DNA of 64,000 nt from Castanea sativa (taxonomy: Eukaryota > Streptophyta > Magnoliopsida > Fagales > Fagaceae): NCBI RefSeq assembly GCF_040712315.1, contig NC_134020.1, positions 14,279,751-14,343,750 on the forward strand, read 5' to 3'. The position numbers were made by a program, and so were the translations under genes. Shown here piece after piece: positions 35,501 to 46,582 of this stretch (position 1 is its first letter; each line of letters begins with the position of its first letter). The notes beneath the pieces were generated by a model, which saw nothing but the letters and a program-made list of their open reading frames with translations, was not told where the DNA came from and made no database searches.

Positions 35501-36298
35501 GAACCCTCTTTTGTATAAGGTATCATTCAAAATTGTAAATCTGGCCACCCTTGCTTTAATCTTCCTGGCCTCCATTGAGTCATGAGGGAGATGCCCGTCT
35601 TGAAGGTATGAGACGATCGGTGCCATCCAACCACCTATGTTCTGGATGGGGAATACTGGGACTTCCTCGATGCTAGGGTATTTCTGAATCTCCATGAGAA
35701 TCTCATTGTTCGTTGGTTCTTCTTCGGACGAGGCCATTTTTGCGACCTCGTCCGTCGCTGCATTCTGGTTTCTTGGGATCCAGACGAAATTCAACTTGTC
35801 GAACCCACGAGCTAAATGTTTAATCAGCTTGAGGTACTTCTGCATCCTCTCTTCCTTCGCCTCATACTCTTCCCTGATCTGCCCTATTACCAGTTTCGAG
35901 TCGCTCTGAATAAGCAGGTTCTTAATCTCGAGGGCTTTGCCAAGTCTCAGTCCTATCAGTATGCCTTCGTACTCAGCCTCGTTGTTGGTTGCCGGGAATT
36001 TTAATTGGACTCCATATTGGAGTTTTTCTCCATCGGGGGTGTTTATAATGACCCCTACTCCTCCCCTCTTTTGGGTTGACGATCCGTCAGTCTGAATCAT
36101 CCACCGTTCCACCTCATTTTTGTCGTCGTCATCGTCTGGAAGGGTGAACTCCGCTATGAAGTCTGCTAGAGCTTGCGCCTTGATGGCCGTTCTAGGATGG
36201 TATTCGATGTCGAACTGGCTGAGTTCGATTGCCCATTGGACCATTCTCCCAGCTGCTTCAGGCTTGTTCATGGATTTCCTGATGGGTTGATCCGTCAT
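35366..36298 (-). pseudogene. pol: Second (archaeal-type) RNase H and integrase zinc region of element B
   Basis: A 310-codon open stretch. It contains the end of the classical RNase H (MVQWAIELSQFDIEYHPRTA), the connection to a second RNase H with TDGSST, NNEAEYEG, QSDSKLVIGQ and a D near ATDEVAK as candidate catalytic residues, then the linker (GGWMAPIVSYLQDGHLP) and the His-His part of the integrase zinc finger (HEIHEGICGDHAG). A second RNase H after the first is diagnostic of the Tat lineage. It is part of the polyprotein, not a separate gene. Confidence 0.85.
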
Positions 36299-37020
36299 TA
36301 CAAGGATAGGGTGTGCTTCGAAGTATGGTCATAGCTTTCGTGAAGCCACTATTAGGGCGAAAACAATCTTCTCAATCCTGGGATACCTGGCCTCTGCTCC
36401 TTGGAAGGCTTGGCTGACATAGTAAACTGGGAGCTGCTTCTTATCTTCCTCTCGAATTAAGGCCGCACGCGGCGCGTAAGCGATGTCTTGCCGGTATAGA
36501 TAAAGGCTTTCCCCTGCTTTTGAGGGACTCAAGATGAGTGGCTACCGAGGTAACGCTTGAGCTCTTGAAAAGCTGCCTCACATTCGTCAGTCCAGGCGAA
36601 GGCTTGCTTCAATGTTTTGAAAAATGGGAGACATTTGTCCGTCGCTTTAGAGACGAACCTATTGAGTGCAGCTATCCTTCCTGTGAGCTTTTGGACTTCC
36701 TTGATGGTCTTGGGTGATGCCATGTTGAGTATTGCTTGCACCTTCTCTAGGTTTGCTTCTATTCCTCTCTGGGATACCATAAACCCTAAGAACTTTCCTG
36801 AAGCTACTCCAAACACACACTTACTAGGATTGAGCTTCATTTGGTATCTTCGGAGGGTGTTAAATGTCTCTCCCAGGTCGTCCAGGTGAGTCAACTCTTC
36901 TTTGCTCTTGACGAGCATATCGTCCACATATACCTCCATATTTCTCCCAATTTGCTTGCTGAACATCTTGTTTACCAGTCTTTGGTACGTTGCTCCTGCA
37001 TTCTTAGTCCGAAGGGCATT
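36299..37020 (-). pseudogene. pol: RT C-terminal half and RNase H of element B
   Basis: Minus-strand frames 36966-36529 and 36532-36329. They hold the RT catalytic motif YVDDMLVKSKEE (about 36905-36940), the thumb (LNPSKCVFGVASGKFLGFMV) and the first RNase H (YYVSQAFQGAEARYPRIEKI). Frame changes near 36980 and 36530 and a stop near 36328 separate it from neighbours. Confidence 0.85.
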
Positions 37021-38468
37021 ACCTTATAGCAGTAGAGTCCCTGGCTTGTGATGAAAGCAGTTTTTTCCTGATCTTCCTCAGCCATCTTTATCTGGTTGTA
37101 ACCTGAAAATGCATCCATGAATGTTAGTAATTTATGTCCAGCCGTAGAGTCTACCAACTGATCTATCCTCGGCAGGGGAAAACTATCCTTCGGGCAGGCC
37201 TTGTTCAGGTCCGTGAAGTCCACACACATTCTCCACTTTCCATTTGCTTTCTTCACTAGCACGACGTTGGCCAGCCATTCGGGATAGTAAACTTCTCGGA
37301 TGAAGTCTACCTGCAACAATCTGTTAACTTCTTCCGTGATTGCTTGGTTTCGTTCGGGGGCAAAGACCCGTCGTTTCTGCTGGACGGGTTTTTTCTTGGG
37401 ATCTGTCTTTAACTCGTGCTGGATTACCTGGCATGGTATACCCAGCATATCTTCGTGACTCCATGCAAATATGTCCAAATTTCTTTTAAGGAAACGGACG
37501 AGTTCATTCCTCATCTCGGGGCTTATGGTTGTACCTATCCTCGTCACCTTTAAGTTTTCCCCCTCAACGAGTTCCACCGTTTCTAGGGCTTCCATGTTGT
37601 CTTCTTTTTCTCCCTCGATCGTCCATGTGTGGTTTTCTCCTGCAGCCAACACGGCCTGGTAGCATTCTCTGGCCAAAACTTGGTCTCCTTTTACCTCACC
37701 AACTCCGTCTTCGGTTGGGAATTTTATCTTTAGGCAGTAGGTGGACGTTGCTGCTTTCCACCGGTTAAGCGTGGGTCTCCCAATGATCACATTGTATGAA
37801 GAGGGGCAATCTACCATTAAAAAGTCTAGATGACGGGTCTGCTGCTTCGGGTAGGCGCCTATTGTGACTTTTAGTGTCACAATGCCCTTGGGATATACTC
37901 TGTCACCGCTAAAGCTGACGAGGGGGGACTCAAACGGGCGCAATCTACCAGGACCTAGTTTCAACTGTTGGAAGGCCGATAGGTACATGATGTCTGCAGA
38001 GCTACCGTTGTCGACAAGGATCCTTTTAGTGTTGAACCCTTCAATTGTGAGTGCTATCACCAGAGGGTCGTTATGGGGCTGCCTGACTCCCCTCGCGTCC
38101 TCTTCGCTGAAGAATATATCCTGGTTCATCCGTCTTTGTTTCAATAGGGGTTCCATATGGACACTGTTTACTTGTCTCTGGCATGCTTTCTTGAGGGACT
38201 TGTATGATCCCCCCATGAAAGGTCCTCCTACTATTGTGCTTATCTCCTCGATCACCTCTTGTGGTTGAGATTGGCGACTCTCGTTCTTGGACGAGGGCTC
38301 TCGTTGGCTCGTGTCGCCCTCCCTGAACCTGCTGGAGTCTGCCTTCTTTACGTACTTCTGAAGTTTTCCTTTCCGTATCAATTCTTCTATCTGTCCTTTC
38401 AGATCTCGGCAATGTGTAATGGCCATGATCCTTGTGGAATCGGCAGTATTTGCTTTTGTCCCGCACAC
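36972..38468 (-). pseudogene. pol: Gag end, protease and RT N-terminal half of element B
   Basis: A 498-codon open stretch. Order: Gag tail, aspartic protease with active-site loop [11 protein letters not shown] (about 37985-38020; this lineage has D-N-G-S-S rather than DTG) and [12 protein letters not shown], linker, then RT fingers and palm ([51 protein letters not shown]). It ends in a frameshift just after MPFGL, before the YVDD motif. These domains process the polyprotein and copy the RNA genome; the copy is defective. Confidence 0.85.
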
Positions 38469-39540
38469 TTGGTGACGAGTGCAAGGGCCTTGGCCACTTT
38501 AGGTGGTGTTGATCCTGGATCTGTGTCAAAATCTTGTCAACAGGCATAATTAGAGGTGTGAATTTTACCGGTCGTGGAACTTTCTCGTCTTTTCGTCTGT
38601 CAATGTCACCTCCCCGGCGACTTGGGCGCTCCCTCTTTTGTCCCCTGCGTTCGTCTTCCTTCCTTCCTTCCATCTTTGGCTTCCCCTCGTTCATGATGGC
38701 CGCCAGTGCGTCCTCAGCATTCATGTACTTTTGGGCCTTCAATAGTATCTCCGCCATTGTCCGGGGCGGATTCTTTGCTAACGAGACGACAAATTCTCTG
38801 GACTTAAGCCCTGCTTTAAATGTCGTCAGCTGGACCTTATCGTCCGCGTCGTCCACCTCTAGGGTCTCTCGAGTGAAGCGTTTTACGTACGACCGCAAGG
38901 TCTCCCTCTCTCATTGCTTAATAGTGAGTAGGTGATCCGCTGGTCTCTTGGGGCGTTGCCCCCCGACAAAATGGCGCAGGAAAGCGTTACTTAACTGTTC
39001 AAAGTTGTCGATGGACGAAGTGGGCAATCTCGTGAACCACTCTCGTCCAGCTCCCTTCAGCGTAGTGGGGAAAGATCGACACATGATCTCATCAAGGGGC
39101 TGTTGAAGGCCTAAAGTTGTCTTGAAGGTGTTAAGGTGATCTTGGGGATCCTTGAGCCCATCAAAAGGCTCGAGCTGAGGCAACCGAAATTTCGCCGGTA
39201 CCGGTCGTTCTAAGACTGCCATGGTAAAAGGGGAGTCCGTTGCTCTGACCATTTTATCCAGGCTTCGGTCGGTCTTTTCTTTGATGGCATTTCTTAATTC
39301 ATCAATCTCCTTTCTCATCTCTTGGAGGATGTCGGAATGCTATTCCTCTGGGGTTACCGTTCTCCGTCGGTCACTTCTTCCATGGCTATCCCCTTCGTCC
39401 TCTTGGACAGCTCTTGACCGGTTCTCTTCTTGCTGTAACCTCTGTCTCATCTCTTGATTCTGTCTGGTAAGTTCTTCGACGGTGGCTGCGAGATTTCGGA
39501 CTTGCTGCGCCAAGGCCGCTGAGTCCTGGTTGGATTCCAT
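38071..39540 (-). pseudogene. gag: Gag of element B
   Basis: The ATG at 39538-39540 opens MESNQDSAALAQQVRNLA with a short coiled coil. Stops occur near 39340 and 38909, with a frameshift to the next block around 38460. The central capsid-like (retrotransposon gag) domain is clear at 39318-38911 (FDGLKDPQDHLNTFKT, REWFTRLPTSSIDNFEQLSN). It continues in the 38898-38071 frame (LRSYVKRFTRETLEVDDADD) and then an Arg/Lys/Glu-rich linker. No intact CCHC knuckle was found. Confidence 0.8.
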
Positions 39541-39584
39541 CTGGAGCTGGTAGGGACCACGTTCTGGTTGTATGAGAAAGTCGG

Positions 39585-39602
39585 TTCCCACAGACGGCGC
39601 CA
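39585..39602 (-). promoter_or_regulatory. Primer-binding site of element B
   Basis: The minus strand reads TGGCGCCGTCTGTGGGAA, three bases inside the 5' LTR edge at 39606. The same site is in element E at 49219-49233. The matching tRNA was not determined. Confidence 0.85.
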
Positions 39603-39605
39603 AAC

Positions 39606-40071
39606 TAATGAAGCAGTATCTCGTCAGTTCCTCTGGGATTCGTCCAGATGGTTCCTGGCAGTACTCTGACAACCTTTAGGGAGCAAGAACTTATTTGAGT
39701 GGTCACCGGTGTGGTGCCTGCCATAACGCCTTCGATGGCAAAGTCAGTACGAAAGAAGGCAATAGCCGAAATATCAAGAATAAAATTAGTTCAGGTTGTG
39801 ATGTCATTTTTTTGTACCTTGTATTAGTGTTGTGAGGGTTTTATATACCCTTGGGGATTATAGCCGTTGGAGTGTTAATGACTCCCTGATAACGTCTCTG
39901 GTGGAGTTATGGACTTTAATGCGTTCCCATCGGTTCGTCCAGCTGGTCTTGTAACGGTTGGGGCTTTATTGGCAACATTGAATGGCATTAACTCTTTTTG
40001 ATGACGCGGATACTGGTCATGTTCATCCGTGAAGGCAGCTTTGTCTATGCTTATCTTCGTCAGTCCCATCA
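39606..40071 (-). repeat. 5' LTR of element B
   Basis: 466 bp, direct copy of 30476-30941; its inner end is TAATG instead of TGATG. Followed by the second TTTAT target duplication. Confidence 0.92.
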
Positions 40072-40076
40072 TTTAT

Positions 40077-40322
40077 AAAACTTCTTGATCTCGTTCTTTC
40101 GTCTATAGGCCTTGGTTAAGGTCATGGCTGTAGCTCATCAAGGATGAGAATTGAGCAAAGATAATGAGAGGTTAAGTAAGGATAACAAGAGTTTGGCCCA
40201 CAAGCTTAAACATCAAGTAGAGAGGAATATGACTGGTCAATGAGGTGAGGAACTTGAAGGGTTAGATGAAGAGTTGAAGACTAATATTGTTGAAAAGGAG
40301 TCTCGTTTGGATCATCTTCAAG
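40077..40322 (+). pseudogene. Antisense gene of element A, coiled-coil exon, first half
   Basis: Continues A after element B. A pyrimidine-rich acceptor (CGTCTATAG) precedes a degraded coiled-coil exon (ERLSKDN.SLAHKLKHQVER ... EELKTNIVEKESRLDHLQ) with at least two stops. It aligns with the E exon phrase VEKDTRLDHFQ and is cut at that point by relic T. Confidence 0.7.
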
Positions 40323-41138
40323 TGTCACGCCCCGAACCCACCTATAAAGATAGGCACGTAACAATTGCCGCACGTTTATAAAGTAAGCACCCTACAAGTG
40401 TGCAAGGCCTTCTTAGCAACTAAATTTTATCCTCAAATTTAAATCAAATAAATCCAAAATACCTCAAAATTATTTCTTTAAGAATAGATATTCAATAATT
40501 TAATAGGAACAAAATCCAAACCTTATGTACATAATGCCAATTGGCTAATAATTATAAAACTATTAGAAGATCAACCAATCCCAAAATCACTAAGCTTCTT
40601 TTCCTGCTCATAACACAACATCAAAGTTCTCAAAACTTGCTATTCTTCACAATTTGAAACTGGAGGGGAAAAGGGGATGAGCTAACAACTCAATAAGTAA
40701 CTAAAATCCTAATAAGTTCTATTAAGTAATAGATCTGTAAAGTAATAAGATGTAATATGAATCTTTTAAAGTTATAATATACTATGAGTTTTCAAAAATA
40801 ACTAAAGAAGTTTCATAGTCTTAAAATAATAAGTTGCAAACAGATCACATACTTTAATCTTACAAATATAGCATAGATGGTTTAGAAAGTAGTCAATTTT
40901 CCATATATCAAAAGCTATAGCTTATAATAGGTTCCAGTTTTTCATATATCAAAAGCTATAACTTACAATAGATTCCAAAAATACATAAGCAAATTTAATG
41001 AATCAAAATAGTTCAAATACTCAAATATTTCCAAAATCAAATATGTAGTTCTAAGGACTCAACATAGTTCAAATATTCAAACGTAATTCATAATCTTAAC
41101 AATCTTATGACTATGGTCTCGCTATATCCTCGTGACTA

Positions 41139-41262
41139 GGTATCAGAGTACTAATGAGTAACCCACATTGGCTGGGTATTAGAGTACCAATGAATAACTC
41201 ACATTCGTTTGGGTATCAGAATACTAATGAATAACCCTCATTGGCTGGGTATCAGAATCAAT
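41139..41262. repeat. Tandem repeat, unit 36-37 bp
   Basis: GGTATCAGAGTACTAATGA-type units start at about 41139, 41175, 41212 and 41248 (3.3 copies, a few substitutions) inside relic T. Confidence 0.8.
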
Positions 41263-41344
41263 TCATAGGCAGATTGTCCATAATCATATATATGAAATCA
41301 TAGTTTCTAACAAAAATATATCTTATTCAAATACATATATATAT

Positions 41345-41700
41345 TGATGATGCAAAGAAAATCAGTAGGCTGGATGCTTCGGACTTGAAAGGACCACTTG
41401 TTCTCTCAACGGCCTGAAAAAAGAAAGAAAAGCGATCAAAGGTGACCGGGGCTACTGGCCAAGAACCCTCCGATGGCAAAATTAGTTTTCTCTCTATATT
41501 TTTGGGAGTTCCAACTTTTTGGGAGCAATAAAAACTTACCTTTGCTTTGTCTGAATAAGCGTTTATATAGTGTTCTAATAGAAGGTTATCACAATTATAA
41601 CCTCCCCTGGATTCAAGGAGGCGTAAGTATTTAAAAATAACTTCCATAACCGTTTAGGAGTTATGTACTACAACGGATACCTGGAAGTTACGCGTAAAAT
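41345..41700 (-). repeat. Truncated 3' LTR of element E
   Basis: Matches 49236-49595 at about 96 percent by eye, then stops after AAATAAGGAATTG. The following DNA is not LTR but the sequence just before an exon of the antisense gene. Confidence 0.88.
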
Positions 41701-41798
41701 AAGGAATTGCCTTGGGATTTTTTTTTTTGTTTTGCCATCAACTTAATCATGCCGTCATAAGGACATTTGTTGATTTATTCGTCTATTTTTTTGTAGGG

Positions 41799-42860
41799 AT
41801 GGCTACCATGAAGGAGAACAAAGGCAAGGGAGTTGCAGACGAGCCTACTAGGCAAGACGCCGAAACTAGAGCTCGTCCTGCTGCTGGTGACAAGAGAAGC
41901 CTGTCGAAGGCCATTAATCTTGAAAATCTCCCCAGCCGGAGAGCGAAGCATAGGAGGTCGTCCAAGCCTGGAGTCGTCTCTCCTGCTGTCCCTGTTCCTC
42001 CTCCATCTCAATCGCCGTCCATCCAGATTCTTGACGTGGAGTCGTCTGAGCTTGCTCACCCTCCTCCGCCTAAAACTAGTGTTCCTACCTCGTCCCAGCC
42101 TCCTGTTGAAGTCGCGTCAAACCTCCTTGAGAGTGAGGACTTGGCCTGGGAAAGGTTTGAAAAAGCAGTTTCTGGCGAGGATGTGGCTGCATGCTATAAC
42201 ATGTCCTTGAAAGAGTTTGAACACTCAAGTGTCCACAATCTTTTCAAGGTAATTGATATAAATTTCTTCTCATTTTTTTATTTTATTTTATTTTATATTT
42301 TCCTCATCATTAAGCTTATTTGCTTTGCTTAATACGAAAATTCGTAATTGCTTGTGTAGGCCATGTCAAAGTTCATAGCTGCGTCCAGGCAGGCTACTCA
42401 GCTGGATAAGACGAGGCTTTTATTGGAGAGGAGAATACAGGAAGTCAAGGACAACTGCAAAGGCTGGGCTGAAACAGTGGCTAAGGCTAAGGACGAGGCC
42501 AAGGGTTTGCTAAACCTCGTTGAGGAGCTAAGAGTTGACATAGTGGAGAAAGACACTCGTCTTGACCACTTTCAAAGGAAGGCTGACGAGTTAAGCAACT
42601 CCCTTGAGAAGGCTAAAGACGATGCAGTGGAGGAATTCAAGGCCTCGAAGCAATTAACTGACCTTCTGGACGCCAACTACGCGGCTGGATTTGAAGATTT
42701 TCGCATGGAGGCGAAGGAGAAGTTTCCAGAGGTTGATTTCAGCCCTATCGTCCTTCAATTAGGGGGTGCTGTTAGTTCTTTTCTTCAGACTAGCTCTGAA
42801 GATGTGAATATTGAAGACGATGCCTCGACCAAGCCTGCCCAGGACGACCCCGATGCCTGA
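41799..42860 (+). CDS. Antisense accessory gene of element E, two intact exons
   Basis: Plus strand, opposite to gag-pol. Exons 41799-42248 and 42360-42860 join in phase across a 111-bp GT...AG intron (CAAG|GTAATTG ... TGTGTAG|GCC) and encode 316 residues without a stop. The ATG at 41799 follows an acceptor (TTTTTTTGTAG at 41796), and relatives have upstream exons, so this is the C-terminal part of a longer protein, 5'-truncated by deletion. Features: basic N-terminus with NLPSRRAKHRRSSKP (possible nuclear signal), Pro/Ser-rich middle, conserved EDLAWERFEKAVSGEDVAAC and VHNLFK, a long coiled coil (about residues 150-255), a conserved GFEDFRMEAKEKFPEVDFSP block and an acidic tail. Function unknown. 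Neither its promoter nor its first exons remain, so expression here is doubtful. Confidence 0.7.
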
Positions 42861-42934
42861 TGCCCTTGCTATCCAAAGATTTTATTATTATTTCCTTTCA
42901 AAGTGTTTTCTTCTCTTCTTCTTCTTCTTCTTCT

Positions 42935-42972
<38 letters not shown>

Positions 42973-43896
42973 AATTTAAAATGTATTCAAGTACAATTAC
43001 CTCGTCTAGAGTGTTCTGGACGAGTTTATTAACAATTGTCTTTTAATGCTTATTTTATAAGGGTTTTTGGACAGTGGTCGTCTACCCTTTGATCTTTAAT
43101 GAATGTTTATTTTCATTTGTTGCTGTCGTTTAATAGACGAGTTTATGCATTACTTTTATTATTTATGCTTTTTTTCCAAGTGTCGAATGATCGTCTATGT
43201 GATTTCCTCGTAGATGACCCACTTAGGACGATTATGATGACTGCATTGCTTTTGCTTGTCCTTTAGGCAATTATTTCTCGTCTTTCCACAAGAATTTTAT
43301 GTTTTACTCGTCTCAAAATATTGAGGCGTCTTGACTAGCTTATCGTCTCTGTTATGCCATAACGCCTACCCCCTTTTTTTTTTTCTTTTCTTTAGACGAG
43401 TGGGACTTGGCTTTCTCTCTTTGCTTTATCCTGATTTAGAGGAAAGCATTTTTGCTTTATCCTTATTTAAGGAAAAGCTTGGACGAGTACGCCTTGGCTT
43501 ATTTGTCTTTGCTTTATCCTTATTTAAAGGAAAGCTTTGGACGAGTTTTTCTGCATCTGAAGATTTCTATTTGTCTTAGGCTTTTGCCTCTTCTGTGGGT
43601 ATTATTATGGAAACTAGATCTATGCATCAAATACATAAGAAATCCAAACCATATTATTACATGAACATTGTTCACAAACGTGGCACATGCTTATAAGCTA
43701 GTGCCTTATTAAAATACTTAAGAAAGATACATAACCTTGTCTTTCATAAGCTGTTTTGTTAGCGGTGCAAAAGCTTAAGAACTAGTGCACTTTTTATTCA
43801 TAACACACCATAATAGTAGTAAGAACACAACAGTAAGTATAAGTGAACATAGGTTATAGCTGCAACTTTGCTAGTGATTTCCCTCGTCCCTGCTCG
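42861..43896. other. Spacer between antisense gene and integrase of element E
   Basis: Non-coding region facing the 3' ends of both genes. (CTT)n then (CT)n at about 42915-42971. GTTTTTGGACAGTGGTCGTC (about 43063-43082) is shared with A (about 53169) and D (about 58145). Words GACGAG and CGTCTA are frequent. AAAGCTTGGACGAGT-like units repeat at about 43460-43550. No array like that of element B. Confidence 0.65.
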
Positions 43897-45130
43897 TTAC
43901 TGATAGTACCTCCTTAGGTGTTCCACATTCCAGGGATGCTCTAACTTCCGTCCGTCCAGAGCTTCCAGGTAGTAAGACCCTTGCCTCTTGCAGTTAATTA
44001 CCCTGTAGGGTCCTTCCCAATTAGGTCCCAACTTTCCATGAGCTGGGTTCCTGGTTGCCAAGGAGACTCTTTTGAGAACAAGGTCCCCAATACTGAACCG
44101 CCTGGGTTTTACCATGGCATCATGCTGTCTAGCCATAAGGTTCTTGTATCTTGCTATCCTTTGCTCCGCGTCCATTCTTACCTCGTCAATAAGATCGAGG
44201 TCAAGACGAAGTTGCTCCGCGTTCTCTCTTTCCTGATACTTCATCACTCGATGATTAGCTATATGGACTTTTGCCGGTATAACGGCTTCACTTCCATAGG
44301 CTAACTTAAAGGGGGTTTCTCCTGTTGGGGTTCGTATTGTCGTCCTGTAGGCCCAAAGAACGCCTGGTAGCTCGTCTGGCCAAATCCCTTTTGCCCCCTC
44401 AAGCCGAGTCTTGATGATTTTCAGCAAGGATCGGTTCACTACTTCTGTTTGCCCATTTGCCTGTGAATGGGAGGGTGAGGAATAGTGATTCTTGATTCTG
44501 AAATGATTGCAGAAGTCTCTGAAGGGTGCGTTGTCGAATTGACGTCCATTATCCGATACTAAAACCCTGGGTACTCTGAACCTACATAAAATGTTCTTCC
44601 GTACAAAATTTTTCACATTTTGCTGAGTGATTGCTGCGAGAGATTCGGCTTCTACCCACTTGGTGAAGTAATCGATTCCTACCACCAGAATCTTCATTTG
44701 CCGGGTTCCCATGGGAAAAAGGGCCTAGGATATCCAGTCCCCACTGTGCGAAGGACCATGGGGCTATCATTGGGGTCTGGTACTCTGACAGCTGCCTAGG
44801 TACATTGCTATAGCGCTGACACTGGTCACATACCTTGACATAGGCTTTAGCATCTCCCTGCATTGTAGGCCAGTAGTAGCCGGCACAGACGATCTTATGG
44901 ACTAGCGACCTTGCTCCTGAATGATTTCCACATGCTCCTTCATGAACTTCCCTTATAACATAGTTTGACTCGTCAGGAGCCAAGCACCTTAAGTAAGGTT
45001 GGGAAAAACCTCGCTTGTACAATACTTCATTTATGAGGACGTACTTGGCTGCCCTGACCCTCAACTTTCTCGCTTCGTCCTTGTCCTCTGGAAGCCTTCC
45101 ATCTTTGAGATAAATCATTATTGGACTCAT
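43897..45130 (-). pseudogene. pol: Integrase of element E, one frameshift
   Basis: Two overlapping frames (45130-44582 and 44712-43897) give an almost complete gypsy integrase. Zinc finger HEGACGNHSGARSLVHKIVC then CDQC; core with D in GIDYFTKWVEAE, D in VSDNGRQFDN and E in HSQANGQTEVVNR; C-terminal GDLVLKRVSLATRN...LGPNWEGPYRV. The break lies at the A-run near 44713-44720, an apparent one-base insertion relative to D. Stop TAA/TAG closes the polyprotein at 43897. Would insert element cDNA if intact. Confidence 0.88.
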
Positions 45131-45154
45131 CCAATCTTCTCCTCCTCCTACCTG

Positions 45155-46087
45155 CTATATGTCAGGAATGTCTATGCTCAGCATGTATTGGATGTTGTCG
45201 TACTCGTCTGTCACCCCTGCCGAAGCTGCTTTTGCCAAGGCGTCCGCTTCCGTATTTTCCTCCCTCGGTAGTTGAACAAAACTTACAGCTGAAAATTTTC
45301 GTGCAAGTCGTTTCACTTTGTTGAGGTATTTCTTCATTCGATCTTCCTTAGCATCACACATTCCATTTACTTGGTTAATGACCAACTGAGAATCTCCTCT
45401 GATTGTTACCGACTCCACCCCTAGGGACTTAGCCAACTCCAATCCCTTGAGTAGAGCCTCGTACTCAGCCTCGTTGTTGGTAGTTTGATACTGCAGACAG
45501 GCTGCATACTCCAGCCTGTCACCCTTGGGGGACTTCAGTATAACCCCAATTCCTCTTGCATACAGTGTGGACGACCCATCGACATTGATCACCCATTTCT
45601 CAGCACTTTCGTCCTTGTCCAGCTCATCCTGGTTGGGGGTGAACTCTGCGATGAAATCTACCAATGCCTGCGCCTTTATCGCACTCCTTGGGAGGTATCT
45701 GATATCAAACTCACTAAGCTTAACGGCCCACTGTACTAACCGTCCAGCAGTTTCCAACTTGTTCATTACCTTCTTTATGGGATGGTCTGTTAGGACGTTG
45801 ATGATGTGAGCCTGAAAATAATACCTCAGCTTCCTGGAAGCCGTGATCAGTGCAAATGCTAGCTTCTCCATCATCGGGTATCGTCCTTCTGCTCCTCTCA
45901 TTGCACGGCTTGTATAATAAACCGGTTTCTGGACTCTCCCTTCTTCTCTGACCAACGCTGAACTTACTGCGTGTGGGGACACTGCCAAATACAAATACAA
46001 CACTTCCCCAGGTACAGATGGACTCAATAGCGGCGCTGTCATGAGATATGTCTTCAAGTCTTGGAAGGCCCTTTGACACTTGTCTGT
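45155..46087 (-). pseudogene. pol: RNase H and second RNase H of element E
   Basis: A 300-codon open stretch: classical RNase H (LYLYLAVSPHAVSSALVREE, YYTSRAMRGAEGRYPMMEKL, LTDHPIKKVMNKLE) followed by the Tat-type second RNase H (NVDGSST, TTNNEAEYEALLKGLEL, RGDSQLVINQV, ADALAKAAS). Bounded by stops at about 46088 (after KAFE, a TGG-to-TGA-type change) and 45155 (after DIPDI). Both domains keep their acidic residues. Confidence 0.88.
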
Positions 46088-46582
46088 TCATTCAAATGCC
46101 TTCCTAAGGACTTTAAAGAAAGGCAAACATTTATCAGTAGCTTTCGAGACAAACCTGTTAAGGGCGGCAACCCGCTCGGTAAGGGACTGGACTTCCTTGA
46201 TATTTTTTGGTGGTTCCATGTTCAGTATCACCTGGATTTTGTCCGGATTTGCTTCAATTCCTCTGTGCGACACCATGAACCCCAAAAATTTTCCTAACGA
46301 AACTCCGAAAGCGCACTTGCTTGGATTTAATTTCATGTTATACCGCCGCAATGTATCAAAAGTCTCTTGAAGGTCGTCCAGATGTTTATCCTCGTCCTGG
46401 CTCTTTACCAGCATGTCGTCTACATAAACCTCCACATTTAGCCCGATTTGAGGACGGAACATATGGTTAACCAGCCTTTGGTAAGTCGCCCCTGCGTTCT
46501 TCAAACCAAAGGGCATTACCTTGTAGCAATACAAACCTTGGCTCGTAATGAATGAGGTCTTCTCCTGATCCGCTTCATCCAT
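46088..46582 (-). pseudogene. pol: RT C-terminal half of element E
   Basis: Contains [20 protein letters not shown], the catalytic YVDD at 46415-46426 (VYVDDMLVKSQDEDKHLDDL) and LNPSKCAFGVSLGKFLGFMV. Separated from the N-terminal half by one TAG just after GYNQI (about 46583). Confidence 0.9.

Larger units (their letters stand above)
30476..40071 (-). mobile_element. Element B: complete Tat-lineage Ty3/gypsy element
   Basis: 9,596 bp, minus strand. LTRs 30476-30941 and 39606-40071 (466 bp each, 17 differences by eye, 16 of them transitions) are bounded by a perfect TTTAT duplication (30471-30475, 40072-40076). Minus-strand order: primer-binding site, gag, protease, RT, RNase H, second RNase H, integrase. 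Between integrase and 3' LTR lie a tandem-repeat array and a four-exon plus-strand gene. The extra RNase H and the absence of a chromodomain place it in Tat. Gag-pol has several stops and frameshifts, so it is non-autonomous. It inserted into the intron of the antisense gene of element A. Confidence 0.92.

Noticed and set aside
38534..38935. Plus-strand frames opposite gag of element B
   Set aside because: Mirror frames of a GC-richer coding strand; no motifs and no splice support, unlike the antisense gene at 31651-33653.
41799..42860. Host gene for a coiled-coil protein
   Set aside because: It lies inside a retrotransposon with target duplications and has sister copies in A and D at the same place, so it belongs to the element.
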